Positions 19,601 through 25,919 of a stretch of DNA of 64,000 nucleotides are shown one piece after another. Under the pieces are notes generated by a model that made no database searches, had not been told where the DNA came from, and saw only the letters and a program-made list of their open reading frames with translations. Numbering within the stretch: the stretch's first letter is position 1; each line of letters opens with the position of its first letter. The position numbers were made by a program, and so were the translations under genes. Source of the stretch: Hyphomicrobiales bacterium (GTDB taxonomy: Bacteria; Pseudomonadota; Alphaproteobacteria; Rhizobiales; Rhizobiaceae); the NCBI GenBank assembly GCA_900472675.1, contig UCJA01000009.1, positions 62,001 to 126,000 of the forward strand, given 5' to 3'.

Positions 19601-19993
19601 CGCGCTGCCGTAGATCAGCTGGCCAAGACCCACGCCTGCCAGCGTCCACAGGACGGAAACGAGGGTGGCATTGCGCAGGGCCGAACGCATCGACCCGCCT
19701 TCAAGCGAGCGCAGAATATTTGCAGGCGTGCGGCGGCCGCTGTCGTTGGCGGGTTCGAAGGCTGGCGCGCGCGCTGCGGTTTCGGCCGCGGCTGCACGCT
19801 GGGGCTCCGGCGGGGCCTCACGGCGGGGAGGTGCCGAGCGTTGCTTGGGGGTTTCCGGGGCGCGGGCTGCCGCTGGCGCTCTAGGCGCGGGCTTGGCGCG
19901 AGGCTGATCCTCGTCGAAGTCGATTTTAAGTGCCTCTTCCAGAGCCTGGAAAGCGGTCTCGTCGATCGACTCGCTACTCGTGTTCTTCGCCAT
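13607..19993 (-). CDS. giant membrane-anchored coiled-coil protein, GPR/RgsE-like polar growth factor, 2128 aa
   Basis: The ATG at 19993 begins MAKNTSSESIDETAFQALEE; an upstream ATG (20089) gives a 32-residue extension of unlikely composition. Residues ~30-100 are Pro/Ala/Arg-rich. Two hydrophobic segments follow (about 111-133 and 139-168), so most of the chain lies on one side of the inner membrane. Residues ~170-1860 are helical repeats with almost no Pro, including an unbroken run of 11-residue units and a 22-residue tandem array. A Pro/Ala-rich linker (about 1870-2000) leads to a C-terminal globular domain of ~115 residues (VESLNSLSVDIARAI, LWRRYQRGERDVFTRRLY). Size, topology and apolipoprotein-like repeats match Growth Pole Ring protein of Agrobacterium and RgsE of Sinorhizobium, needed for unipolar growth. 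Recognition is from memory of that architecture. Confidence 0.85.
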   Translation of the reverse strand: MAKNTSSESIDETAFQALEEALKIDFDEDQPRAKPAPRAPAAARAPETPKQRSAPPRREAPPEPQRAAAAETAARAPAFEPANDSGRRTPANILRSLEGGSMRSALRNATLVSVLWTLAGVGLGQLIYGSALWQTTSVAGILAAPGVVALAVGIIVPILLFFAFATMMARAHDLKNAARSMAEVALRLSEPETIASERIMSVGQAVRREVSAMNEGIERTIARASELETLVHSEVNALERSYSDNELRVRGLVHELSAERDAIVNHAERIRSSIVGAHDQLKEDLSLATEEISVRLATTGQALASLIDTRAAILMEKTDAAGEALSTLLSAKTDNLVQTLSASGIALAHEFDDRLDSISTTMTERGNTLLSEFATRASTLDASTEKLNAALADRTRQLNETLLARTREITEGLNGSERTLVGSLDTVLATLNRSLNDKGAAFRQTLQSAADDAVMDLDLRSGLFEERLQGTVGQLSTTFDEGLSQFTTAFDQRAGSLDSKLMDSLARINETVAGGTEAMEGILSSSVEHISNALTDQQLSLATTLGTGQDVLDSMLESRSREFADALAARSSEIQVSIGNAHEKIDAVMAERGSALASSLSDTQNRFEETITTRTGSIIDAVTGSHDRLASLLDERTESIGQLMSGTPERLAGLFDEKTDALAQTLSQGEERLGGELERRASQMETALSANQARMAEILDDKSMELATSLALHEDRLSGALDDKTTALIGAVSDADRRIEESFAQRAEALQASFADNQLNLDISLETRTAELARLLEAGGARLEETVGGAAGRVEAALSDGSSRLDTSLNDGLQRMQETLGTRHDQMAATIGIGHQQLADTLGSANQDIALTLGTASQELAETLGSATQQLTGTVETASREIASSVGTAHVRIGDTLETANREISDTLGSGYDRLRAALDDRSNAIATTLTDARNNLGEMLMDQATVMGTTIAASAGMLEMSLESQQEAMRNVIDSAAETLETRLRDNVGSIAGQLGEAARDISQSADMFSSRVEQTVGGVSTALDSAGNRIETTFGGLEHRIRNEVGNVTQLVDTAGENLANALGNRTAELERITNDVTERASAVIGARAADLERVSGEAADRLDQTLAGRAADLERVSGEAANRLDQTLTSRAADLERVSSEAAERLDQTLAGRAADLERVSGEAAERLDQTLASRAAEMERVSGDTTSRIDGALAARAADIERVGLEATDRIADTLDSRTARIEERLGTMDRALTVGLDNVTRTIEGKAVGLASTLREAVSAAAQGMDSEASRSAEALARAGADFTQELSDRNSEFTRSIEERSNEIVGRISETQNRLAGQAATVAQAFSEAGNSIIHKVAEADDLVKRQVSAINDALNDAEKALDTRGSTLRTSLAETAGELTVALDGVDRALAARGEAIRSAIDGRARDLNSMLASRSAELSRLLDEKARPMVEEYAETGRVAAERIGAAAQDGAERLSAAAQDTSDRIRTENAALIDAISARTNQTLAAISQRTENAAGTMRAVEQGLAANVSSLIDRLELSNSGIAELVQQATREITQVSEQATRQINEADDRLDATANRFAQSASSAADLVSGSSRLLENNIDRLVNVSGQTLSQVGGIVGRFEEHSKVLGQASELLGAAQSNLASTLEERQSALRTLSAGLVKRSEEIEVTMANLTALVDGAFQRAEERSSQVGTTLRESLHASFADIGRRLGETQQRAEHTAEAMREAMRDAGDETTRSIEATLSDAEKRARELSERMRNSLSSSLGDVEKLFGDAANRSGTAADQLRETLRDSVEDAIGRFAGATDEIRRSAQDIRQELDVTRTELKRGAFDLPEEAKESAAAMRRAVSEQIKALQDISQLVGRSAQQLEIAEPVAQRPAPQAPAPRPAAPVAQAPAPAPAPQPVAVQPAAPAPVAPAAFLQAAPAPQLTERPQPAPAAPRADPYAANSLRGTLPLDRPAAAPARAAEAAPRNGEGGWISDLLRGASRDEPSETAAAPARPQPARTAEPAPAQRPAADNRNPRHMVESLNSLSVDIARAIDHDASVDLWRRYQRGERDVFTRRLYTLKGQQTFDEIKRKYEREPEFRTAVDRYIADFEKLLADVARTDRDKTVTQSYLTSDTGKVYTMLAHAAGRFG
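16340..16735 (-). repeat. six tandem 66-bp units (22 residues each) inside the gpr-like gene
   Basis: Residues ~1087-1218 contain six consecutive 22-residue copies. The core is RAADLERVSGEAA followed by RLDQTL. Copies 1-4 differ at a few positions; copies 5-6 are diverged (AAEMERVSGDTTSRIDGA, AADIERVGLEATDRIADT). The DNA repeats are in frame and mostly identical (CGCTCCAGGTCGGCAGC on the plus strand), so copy number could change by recombination without breaking the frame. Confidence 0.9.
16910..18856 (-). repeat. 59 uninterrupted 11-residue (hendecad) units inside the gpr-like gene
   Basis: Dividing residues 380-1028 into elevens puts a hydrophobic residue (nearly always L, V, I, F or M) at position 1 of 58 of the 59 units and a hydrophobic residue at position 8 of almost all, for example LDDKSMELATS, LGTASQELAET, LETANREISDT. 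The 1947-base length equals 59 x 33 exactly. A 7-residue stutter (FATRAST) precedes the run and a 36-residue irregular segment follows. Confidence 0.85.
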
Positions 19994-20448
19994 GCGGTTA
20001 CGCCTCGTTACATCGGCAGACTTGCCTGTCTCGACCACTGCCGCGTGGCGGAGGCAGATGCCTGTCGGGAAACCCTGACCTCCCATCATGGAGGCGGTGT
20101 CTCCTGTTCATTTCCAGATCAGACGGTCGTTCTTTCAAACGGATGATAATGAAAGCTTACCACGCTTCCGTCCAGAGCGCCGGGTTGCGGGATCCGGACA
20201 CTCTAACCGTATTGTAGTGGCACATTCACGCGATTGGCACAATTAGGAGGCGCTTGCGGGCAAACCAGGCTTGAGCTTTGTTAACAGGAATTAAACCATG
20301 TTCTCAGGTGAAATGCCTGTTAACCCGAGACCTTAGCTGAAATTAACCATGACTGGAGAAACTAGCCCCGATTGTGCCGGAATTTAACGGGATAGACCAC
20401 CCGCACCCGCAAAATTCGGGACAGCCAAATAACAAAAGGAAATGTTGA
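19994..20448. other. 455-base intergenic region between divergent gpr-like and Hpt genes
   Basis: No credible reading frame or RNA gene is seen here. The region is AT-richer than its surroundings, especially 20270-20400, and must hold the promoters of both divergent genes. It contains several TTAA words, two of them paired with six-base spacing, described separately. The part 20000-20110 is the untranslated leader of the gpr-like gene or, if the upstream ATG is used, its first codons. Confidence 0.6.
20281..20350. promoter_or_regulatory. cluster of TTAA-N6-TTAA-like motifs, possible CtrA sites
   Basis: TTAA at 20281 and 20291 are six bases apart; TTAG at 20333 and TTAACCAT at 20343 are also six bases apart. 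CtrA, the cell-cycle regulator of alphaproteobacteria, binds TTAA-N7-TTAA, and TTAACCAT is a familiar half-site. The spacing here is one base short of the canonical motif, so this is suggestive only. Position upstream of both the polar growth gene and the Hpt gene would suit cell-cycle control. Confidence 0.3.
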
Positions 20449-20814
20449 ATGGCCGCGGCCAATATCGCCTTCTACCCCGAGCCCGCTCGCGCGCCGTGTC
20501 CTTCCCAGGAACGGCCGGTCGATCTGGTCCATCTGGCGCACCAGACCATGGGGGACAAGGACCTGGAGAACGAGGTCCTGCACATGTTTGCCCGCCAGGC
20601 ACGGCGGTCATTGCAGGAGATCACGGATGCGGACCCGGCTTTGGTTCTGGCCGCAGCCCATCGGCTGAAGGGTGCCGCGGCCGCAGTTGGCGCCTTCAAG
20701 GTGGCTTCGGCCGCCGAACGGCTGGAGGCCGATCCGAGCGATGCAGCACTGCAGGCGGCCGTCGGCGCCACCGTGGTGGAAGCCCAGAACTTCATCCTGA
20801 AGCTCTGCCGCTGA
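20449..20814 (+). CDS. Hpt-domain histidine phosphotransfer protein, 121 aa
   Basis: A single-domain protein with the phosphotransfer motif AAHRLKGAAAAVGA, in which His of HRLKG would be phosphorylated (HxxKG in the usual HxLKG form). The rest is helical (NEVLHMFARQARRSLQEI, ASAAERLEADPSDAALQ), matching a four-helix Hpt bundle. ATG at 20449 has AAAAGGA eight bases upstream. No kinase or response regulator is next to it, so it must serve a phosphorelay encoded elsewhere. It diverges from the gpr-like gene. It is not the dimeric ChpT of the CckA-CtrA pathway, which is larger and has a different fold. Confidence 0.82.
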   Translation: MAAANIAFYPEPARAPCPSQERPVDLVHLAHQTMGDKDLENEVLHMFARQARRSLQEITDADPALVLAAAHRLKGAAAAVGAFKVASAAERLEADPSDAALQAAVGATVVEAQNFILKLCR

Positions 20815-20934
20815 ACAGTGATGGCGGGCGCCGGGAGACCATCTCGCGTCGCCCGCTCGTGTTGACTGGACGGGTGTTTTGTCGGAAGACACCGCGCTTG
20901 AATGGCGCCACCTCCAAAACCGGATGTCTTGACT

Positions 20935-21255
20935 ATGACGAACCTGACCATCGTTGCCTTTGACGGCACGCGCTTTGAACTGGACGTTGATCCTGGCTCG
21001 ACCGTCATGGAGAATGCCGTCCGCAATTCCGTGCCCGGCATTGAGGCCGAATGTGGTGGCGCCTGCGCCTGCGCCACCTGTCATGTCTATGTGGACGATG
21101 CCTGGAAGGACCGGGTCGGTCCGCCGGCAGCCATGGAAGAGGACATGCTGGACTTCGCCTTCGAAGTCCGCCCGACCTCGCGGCTCTCCTGTCAGATCAA
21201 GATCAAGCAGGATCTCGACGGTCTGGTCGTGCACGTTCCGGAACGCCAGGCCTGA
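20935..21255 (+). CDS. [2Fe-2S] ferredoxin, adrenodoxin type
   Basis: The 106-residue protein has the vertebrate/adrenodoxin-type cluster pattern: [17 protein letters not shown] gives C-x5-C-x2-C, and the fourth ligand is in RLSCQI. This class receives electrons from a reductase and feeds P450s or Fe-S assembly; rhizobial and Rhodobacter FdVI-like ferredoxins belong here. ATG at 20935; an upstream in-frame ATG at 20902 gives an unlikely Pro-rich extension. It is monocistronic, in the same direction as the Hpt gene 120 bases upstream. No partner P450 or reductase is adjacent. Confidence 0.9.
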   Translation: MTNLTIVAFDGTRFELDVDPGSTVMENAVRNSVPGIEAECGGACACATCHVYVDDAWKDRVGPPAAMEEDMLDFAFEVRPTSRLSCQIKIKQDLDGLVVHVPERQA

Positions 21256-21620
21256 TTCTCCCAAAAAAAAGCCTCGCTGCGCAGAAGCGTTCAGCGAGGC
21301 GAGGCGGGCGCATCAGCAGCATGCGAGGGAGGATCACATGGGGCCTTCAGGACGCGCCGGGAGAAACAGGGAACGGAAAGCAGGACTGGGAACAGGAACT
21401 GGTGTTCGCGGTGCGTGAAGCCGTATAACCCGAGCGCTAAGCCGAACGACGCTCAATGACCACGCTTGAAACTCTCAGCTTTTGGATCGTCCGGCATCTG
21501 GCCGGTGGGATCGTGAAGCAGTGGCCCAGTTATATCTGACACTCATGTTTTAGGCTATGGCGATTTATAACCCCTGATTGACAGGGGAGGGCGCAAGCCT
21601 CGCGCCAGCCTGGAGGCTCT
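21256..21620. other. 365-base intergenic region, no protein gene seen
   Basis: Between the ferredoxin gene and the convergent DUF922 gene. It contains a minus-strand terminator at its left end (21263-21300) and a small hairpin (CCCCTG/CAGGGG, 21571-21587) just beyond the DUF922 stop. The ~270 bases between the two hairpins carry no reading frame with a plausible start. They could be the long 3' UTR of the DUF922 mRNA or a small RNA read leftward. Confidence 0.5.
21263..21300 (-). terminator. intrinsic terminator acting on leftward transcription
   Basis: GCCTCGCTG (21271-21279) pairs with CAGCGAGGC (21292-21300). Read on the minus strand the stem is followed by eight T (the A8 at 21263-21270). 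On the plus strand there is no T run after it, so it does not efficiently end the ferredoxin transcript. Confidence 0.8.
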
Positions 21621-22241
21621 CTAGTTCCTGGCCCGCTCCATGCGATATTGCAAAAGCCGCATCATTCGCGCATCGAAATTGGCCGCTTCCACCTGGTCGA
21701 ATCGCGCCTGTTGCCGGTCGTGTGCTTCCAGCAGTGATTTGGTCGTCTCCGCCACCAGCGTCTCCAGGGCTTCGCAGCTTTTCTGCGGCCGCAGCGCCAT
21801 GAGCGCCCGCTCGAGCTGGCGGGCATGGTTGCGGGCAATCTCCGCATGCCGCTCCTCGTGACGCTTGATGTCCATCGACAGCGTGTCCCATATGAAGCCG
21901 AGATCGGCCGCGGCGCGGCTGCGATTGCTCCACCGCGGCAGGATCATATGGGTGCGCAGCGTCACGCGGGTTCCGCCGACCGAGCAACGGCCGCCTTTTT
22001 CCACATAGGTGACATCGCCGCCGAACTTAATTTCGGTGGCACCCGGATGCCGGTGGCCCGTATTGCGGGTCATCGGGCCGCGCCGGTCCAGCTCCCGGTC
22101 AAGGTCGTCCGCATCGCGCCCGCCGATCTTGAAATAGGAGTAGGTCTTGGTGATGACGGGCTCGGCTGACGCCTGGGCCGGGATCACGCAGAGAAGGAAA
22201 ACAGCACCGAAGAGCCGGTGGACCCTGCGCATCAAAAACAT
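21621..22241 (-). CDS. DUF922-family secreted protein with HExxH-like motif
   Basis: A ~206-residue exported protein: signal peptide RVHRLFGAVFLLCVI ending near AQASA. The mature part contains SMDIKRHEERHAEIARNHA, where HEERH resembles the zinc-protease HExxH motif of the DUF922 (putative Zn-dependent protease) family. Two Cys (GRCSVGG and QKSCEAL) could form a disulfide. Function is unknown for the family. The start is chosen at ATG 22241 because the signal peptide then has a short basic N-region; ATG at 22232 is equally possible, and the longest frame begins at 22283. It diverges from folP. Confidence 0.72.
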   Translation of the reverse strand: MFLMRRVHRLFGAVFLLCVIPAQASAEPVITKTYSYFKIGGRDADDLDRELDRRGPMTRNTGHRHPGATEIKFGGDVTYVEKGGRCSVGGTRVTLRTHMILPRWSNRSRAAADLGFIWDTLSMDIKRHEERHAEIARNHARQLERALMALRPQKSCEALETLVAETTKSLLEAHDRQQARFDQVEAANFDARMMRLLQYRMERARN

Positions 22242-22347
22242 TCTATGGCCTGCGACGTTGAACTTGATGGAAGCTTGGGGCATAGCCAGCCGAAGCGCAA
22301 CATGAAGACATCCACATTTGCGTTATCGCTTGGAAGATGGTGGGCCG

Positions 22348-23226
22348 GTGACATCGCAGCGCAACAGAACCTGGGCCGTCGGCCGCGGGCGCAGTCTGGA
22401 CCTCGGCCCGGTGGGCCACCTGATGGCGATCATCAACATCACACCCGACTCGTTTTCAGATGGCGGCCGCTATGCGGGCGTCGATGCGGCGGTGGCCGAG
22501 GCGCTGGCCTGCGTAAGCGATGGCGCCGCCATTCTCGACATCGGCGGCGAATCGACCCGTCCGGGTGCAGCCGAGGTTTCGGCGCAGGAGGAACAGGACC
22601 GCGTCCTGCCGGTCATCGAGCGACTGTCGAACGAAACCGAGGCGTTGATCTCGATCGACACCTACCGGGCGCAGACGGCCCGGCTGGCGATGGCCGCCGG
22701 CGCCCACATCATCAACGACGTCCATGGTCTGCAGCGGGATGCGGAAATGGCAGCCGTAGCCGTGGAAACGGGAGCGGGGGTCTGCATCATGCATACCGGC
22801 CGCGGTCGCGACGATCGGCAGGCGGATCTGGTGGATGATCAACTGCATTTTCTTGGGCGATCCCTGGAGATTGCCCGCACGGCCGGGCTGTCTCCGGGAA
22901 ACATCGTTCTCGATCCGGGCTTCGGCTTTGCCAAGAACCGGGACGACGACCTGGAACTGATGGCCCGATTCGCCGAACTTCACCGGATGGGTTTCCCGCT
23001 GCTTGCCGGAACCTCCCGCAAGCGGTTCATCGGCGCCGTTACGGGGCGCGACAGCGCTGCCGAGCGGGATGTCGGCACCGCAGCGACCACTGTCGTCCTC
23101 AGACTTGCCGGTGCGGCCATCTTCCGTGTTCATGACATACCCACCAACCGCGATGCGCTGGCGATCGCGGATGCGGTGCTGGCGGCCGGAAACTTAAGGC
23201 GGGATGCCGCGGAAAGCAGAGGCTAG
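22348..23226 (+). CDS. folP: dihydropteroate synthase
   Basis: The protein joins p-aminobenzoate to dihydropterin pyrophosphate in folate synthesis. Diagnostic segments are IINITPDSFSDGG (pterin-binding signature), ILDIGGESTRPGA (loop 2), ISIDTYRAQTA, IINDVHGL, IVLDPGFGFAK and LLAGTSRKRFIG with the phosphate-binding Lys and Arg. The start is uncertain: GTG at 22348 gives a 292-residue protein of usual length, while an ATG at 22318 adds ten residues. folB follows after four bases and folK overlaps folB, so the three form one operon for successive folate steps. The sulfonamide target. Confidence 0.93.
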   Translation: MTSQRNRTWAVGRGRSLDLGPVGHLMAIINITPDSFSDGGRYAGVDAAVAEALACVSDGAAILDIGGESTRPGAAEVSAQEEQDRVLPVIERLSNETEALISIDTYRAQTARLAMAAGAHIINDVHGLQRDAEMAAVAVETGAGVCIMHTGRGRDDRQADLVDDQLHFLGRSLEIARTAGLSPGNIVLDPGFGFAKNRDDDLELMARFAELHRMGFPLLAGTSRKRFIGAVTGRDSAAERDVGTAATTVVLRLAGAAIFRVHDIPTNRDALAIADAVLAAGNLRRDAAESRG

Positions 23227-23230
23227 ACCA

Positions 23231-23596
23231 ATGGCGACCTACACGATCACCCTGAAGAACTGTGCATTCTATGCCCGGCACGGCGCCCTCCAAGAGGAAG
23301 CCGCGCTCGGCCAGAGATTCTTCGTGGACGTCGCTCTGGACGTGGACGCCGACGAGGCTCTGGAAACCGACGACGTGACGAAGACCGTTCATTACGGCCA
23401 TGTCTTCGAGATGGTCGAAACCATCGTTACCGGCAGCCGCCGCAATCTCATCGAGGCGCTGGCCAATGATATCGCCAGATCGCTCTGCGCCTGGTCGCCT
23501 TTAATTCGAAAGGCGACCATCACAGTGCGCAAGCCGAGCGTGCCGATTGCCGGTATTCTCGATTACGCCGAGGTTCGGGTCGAGCATGTCGTCTGA
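23231..23596 (+). CDS. folB: dihydroneopterin aldolase
   Basis: A 121-residue enzyme that converts dihydroneopterin to hydroxymethyldihydropterin and glycolaldehyde. It shows NCAFYARHGALQEEAALGQ, the FolB signature with the catalytic Glu, then VHYGHVFEMVE, RNLIEALANDIA and ITVRKPSVPIAG with the catalytic Lys. The ATG at 23231 follows the folP stop closely; a 9-residue upstream extension in frame lies inside folP. It forms homo-octamers in other bacteria. Middle gene of folP-folB-folK. Confidence 0.93.
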   Translation: MATYTITLKNCAFYARHGALQEEAALGQRFFVDVALDVDADEALETDDVTKTVHYGHVFEMVETIVTGSRRNLIEALANDIARSLCAWSPLIRKATITVRKPSVPIAGILDYAEVRVEHVV

Positions 23597-24107
23597 TCGG
23601 GAGCCGACAGTGGCGTCGCTGGGGCTCGGCGGCAATATCGGTGACCCGCGTGCAGCCATGGCCCATGCCCTGCAGGAGATCGACCAGCAAGACACCTGCC
23701 GCATCCTTGGGGTGTCGCGGCTCTACGTGACCCCGCCCTGGGGCAAGACCGACCAGGCCGAGTTCTTCAACTGCTGCGCGCTGGTGGAAACCACGCTTGA
23801 GGCGGAACCGCTGCTGCAACTCTGCCTGTCGATCGAACGGCAGATGAAACGGGTGCGCTTGGAGCGATGGGGCCCAAGGACGATCGATATCGACGTGCTG
23901 ACCTATGGTGACCGCGTCCAGAAGACGGATGTGCTGGAGCTGCCGCATCCCCGCATGACCGAGCGCGGTTTCGTCATCATGCCGCTTGCCGATGTCGCGC
24001 CGGACCTTAAGGTGAACGGCCGTTGTGTGGCGGATTGGCTGCAGAGGGTCGATGTCGCCGGCATCCGCATTGCGGATGAGAGCCGGGAATGGTGGCGCGG
24101 AGACTGA
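23586..24107 (+). CDS. folK: 2-amino-4-hydroxy-6-hydroxymethyldihydropteridine pyrophosphokinase
   Basis: The 173-residue HPPK transfers pyrophosphate from ATP to the pterin made by FolB. Key segments: LGLGGNIGDPRAAM, YVTPPWGKTDQAEFFNCCAL, and RWGPRTIDIDVLTYGD, the HPPK signature with the two magnesium-binding Asp. The ATG at 23586 overlaps the end of folB by 11 bases, indicating translational coupling. Last gene of the folate operon; a palindromic repeat follows at 24126. Confidence 0.93.
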   Translation: MSSDREPTVASLGLGGNIGDPRAAMAHALQEIDQQDTCRILGVSRLYVTPPWGKTDQAEFFNCCALVETTLEAEPLLQLCLSIERQMKRVRLERWGPRTIDIDVLTYGDRVQKTDVLELPHPRMTERGFVIMPLADVAPDLKVNGRCVADWLQRVDVAGIRIADESREWWRGD

Positions 24108-24125
24108 ACTCCGCACGCCACGCTT

Positions 24126-24173
24126 AAAGCATGTCGCGCAAAAGTGTGCAGCGGTTTTGCGACAACGACATGC
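24126..24173. repeat. rhizobial palindromic intergenic repeat
   Basis: GCATGTCG (24129-24136) faces CGACATGC (24166-24173), and inside them CGCAAAA (24136-24142) faces TTTTGCG (24155-24161), giving an imperfect hairpin around a GTGTGCAGCGG loop. The wording matches a short palindromic element I know to be scattered between genes in Agrobacterium, Rhizobium and relatives. It lies in the 79-base convergent gap after folK and may also act as a transcript end. Confidence 0.7.
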
Positions 24174-24186
24174 GACGCGACACGCC

Positions 24187-24738
24187 TTAGCGGATCGAGC
24201 CGACCGCGATAGAATCCAGGTCGCGATCGAGCGACAGGCCGATCACCGGCACCATCTGGTCTTCCACCTTCACCGAAATGGTGATGTTCATCTTGTTGTC
24301 GCCGCGCAGGCTGGCAACCATGGCGCCGTTGAGCTGGGCCCGGTTGATGCCCATCACGACCTTGTCGCCGCTGACCGATCCCGAAATAATATCAAGACCC
24401 TTGCCCTGGGCGCCGTCCAGGAACTTGCCGCTATAGCCGGCGCCGCTCTGGCTGATGACCGCGGACATGGGCTGCTGGAACACGCCCACGCGGCAGGTGC
24501 CATCCAGTTTCATGCCGACATCGCCGCCTGGTGCCGGAGAGCCGGTGAGGTTGCAGCTGAACTTGGTGCCCTTGTATTTGCCGTTGACGATTTCGCCGGG
24601 GCCTTTCCAGACGCCGGAAACCGACTGGAAGAAGGCCTTGTCGCGGGGTGCGGCCTCGGCCTGAGGGGCCATGGTTGTGATCGCCCCTACGGTGAAAACG
24701 GCGAAACCGCCGATGAGCGAAACAAAACGCGGATGCAT
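24187..24738 (-). CDS. unrecognised secreted protein, 183 aa
   Basis: The ATG at 24738 has a good AGGGGAA site five bases upstream. The N-terminus (VSLIGGFAVFTVGAITTM, then APQAEAAP) is a signal peptide, so the product is periplasmic or secreted. The mature chain begins RDKAFFQSVSGVWKGPGEIV and is rich in Gly and beta-prone segments with two Cys (KFSCNL, GTCRVG) that could pair. The pattern suggests a small beta-sandwich or lipocalin-like domain; I know no named family. Convergent with folK, divergent direction from nothing upstream (the YcjF-like gene precedes it 101 bases away on the same strand). Confidence 0.68.
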   Translation of the reverse strand: MHPRFVSLIGGFAVFTVGAITTMAPQAEAAPRDKAFFQSVSGVWKGPGEIVNGKYKGTKFSCNLTGSPAPGGDVGMKLDGTCRVGVFQQPMSAVISQSGAGYSGKFLDGAQGKGLDIISGSVSGDKVVMGINRAQLNGAMVASLRGDNKMNITISVKVEDQMVPVIGLSLDRDLDSIAVGSIR

Positions 24739-24839
24739 GACTTTCCCCTGCAAGCAGAACCGAAACATGGTGCTGAATTTATCCGGGAATGGTTAACGAC
24801 TGGTATCATTTGTCCGATTGCGACACCGCGGGAAGTCAA

Positions 24840-25919
24840 TCAGTCCGGTCGTTTCCCAGTTCCCGCAGCCACGATGTCGGACATGAAATCGCTCATGCCG
24901 GGGCGTTTCAGGGCGCGGAACGGCATCGGTCGGCAGAGATCCATGGCCGCAATGCCGATTCGCGCCGTGAGCAGGCCGTTGATGACACCTTCGCCCAGCC
25001 GGCTGGACAGCCGCGACGCGAGCCCATGGCCGAGCAGTTGCTGGGCCAGGCCGTCGCCGACAGCAATCGAGCCGGTGACGGCAAGATGGGCGATCACGTC
25101 CCGCATCAGGCGCAGCAGGCCGAGCGTGCCCGGACGTCCGCCGTAGAGATCAGCCATCGCCCGGATCAGCCGCGACACCTCGAGGAGAACGAAGGCGAGA
25201 TCGACGATCGCACGTGGACTTACGGCAGTAACGATGGCGACGCGCTGCGAGGATCCGAGGATCAGTGCCCGCGCCTTGCGGTCCAGCGGCGAAAGCAGTT
25301 CCCGCTCCGCAAGCTCGATCAGCTGCGGCGCGTCGATGATCTCTTCCGCCGTGGCATCCAGGGCCGCGCGGCCGCGGGCTGTCTCCGGGCGGTGACCAAG
25401 CAGTTTTGTGAGCGCGGTAACGCAGGTGCGGGCCGCCGCCGGACGGGCTGCAACGGTCGCCGCCTCTACGCTCGCCTTCAGGGTCTGCACGGCCGTCAGC
25501 CGCATCATTCCGTAGATTTCCCGCCCGACCATGACCAGGACGGCAGCAAGGCCCAATCCCAGCGCTGTCAGCGCCGCATAGCCGAGCCAGTCGGCACGGG
25601 CAAAAAGATCGCGCACGATGCCATCGGCCCAGAGCCCGAAGGCCAGCGACAGGAAGGTGCCGAAGGCGCCGGCCGCCAGGTTGAGGAAGGAGAACCGGCG
25701 CCGCGGGCGGGGCAGGGCAACGGCCGTCGCATCGGTGACGAGATCCGGATCGTCCGAGAGAAAGGGATCGTCGGCCTCGGGGGTGACGAGCACGCCGCCC
25801 TCGAAGCTGCGCGGGCTGCGACGGGGCGGCTCCGTCACCGTGCGGCCGGATGGATCGCCATCCTGCACCGAAAACGAAGAGGGGCGCCGGCCTTTACGGA
25901 TGTCGTCTTCATCACTCAT
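24840..25919 (-). CDS. UPF0283/YcjF-like membrane protein (TIGR01620 family)
   Basis: The 359-residue protein has a charged disordered N-terminus (~90 residues), two membrane helices (FLNLAAGAFGTFLSLAFGLW and YAALTALGLGLAAVLVMVG), and a C-terminal helical domain with GQ-like segments (LTARIGIAAMDLCRPMPF) typical of YcjF/HI0043 proteins. Function is unknown, but the family nearly always sits next to YcjX, as here: its ATG overlaps the TGA of the upstream ycjX-like gene by four bases. In enterobacteria the pair belongs to the phage-shock-related pspF-ycjXF group. Confidence 0.85.
   Translation of the reverse strand: MSDEDDIRKGRRPSSFSVQDGDPSGRTVTEPPRRSPRSFEGGVLVTPEADDPFLSDDPDLVTDATAVALPRPRRRFSFLNLAAGAFGTFLSLAFGLWADGIVRDLFARADWLGYAALTALGLGLAAVLVMVGREIYGMMRLTAVQTLKASVEAATVAARPAAARTCVTALTKLLGHRPETARGRAALDATAEEIIDAPQLIELAERELLSPLDRKARALILGSSQRVAIVTAVSPRAIVDLAFVLLEVSRLIRAMADLYGGRPGTLGLLRLMRDVIAHLAVTGSIAVGDGLAQQLLGHGLASRLSSRLGEGVINGLLTARIGIAAMDLCRPMPFRALKRPGMSDFMSDIVAAGTGKRPD

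Noticed and set aside
19994..20089. upstream ATG extending the gpr-like protein by 32 residues
   Set aside because: The extension (with RHAAVVETGKSADVTRR) looks like untranslated leader and the ATG at 19993 begins a sequence typical of the family.
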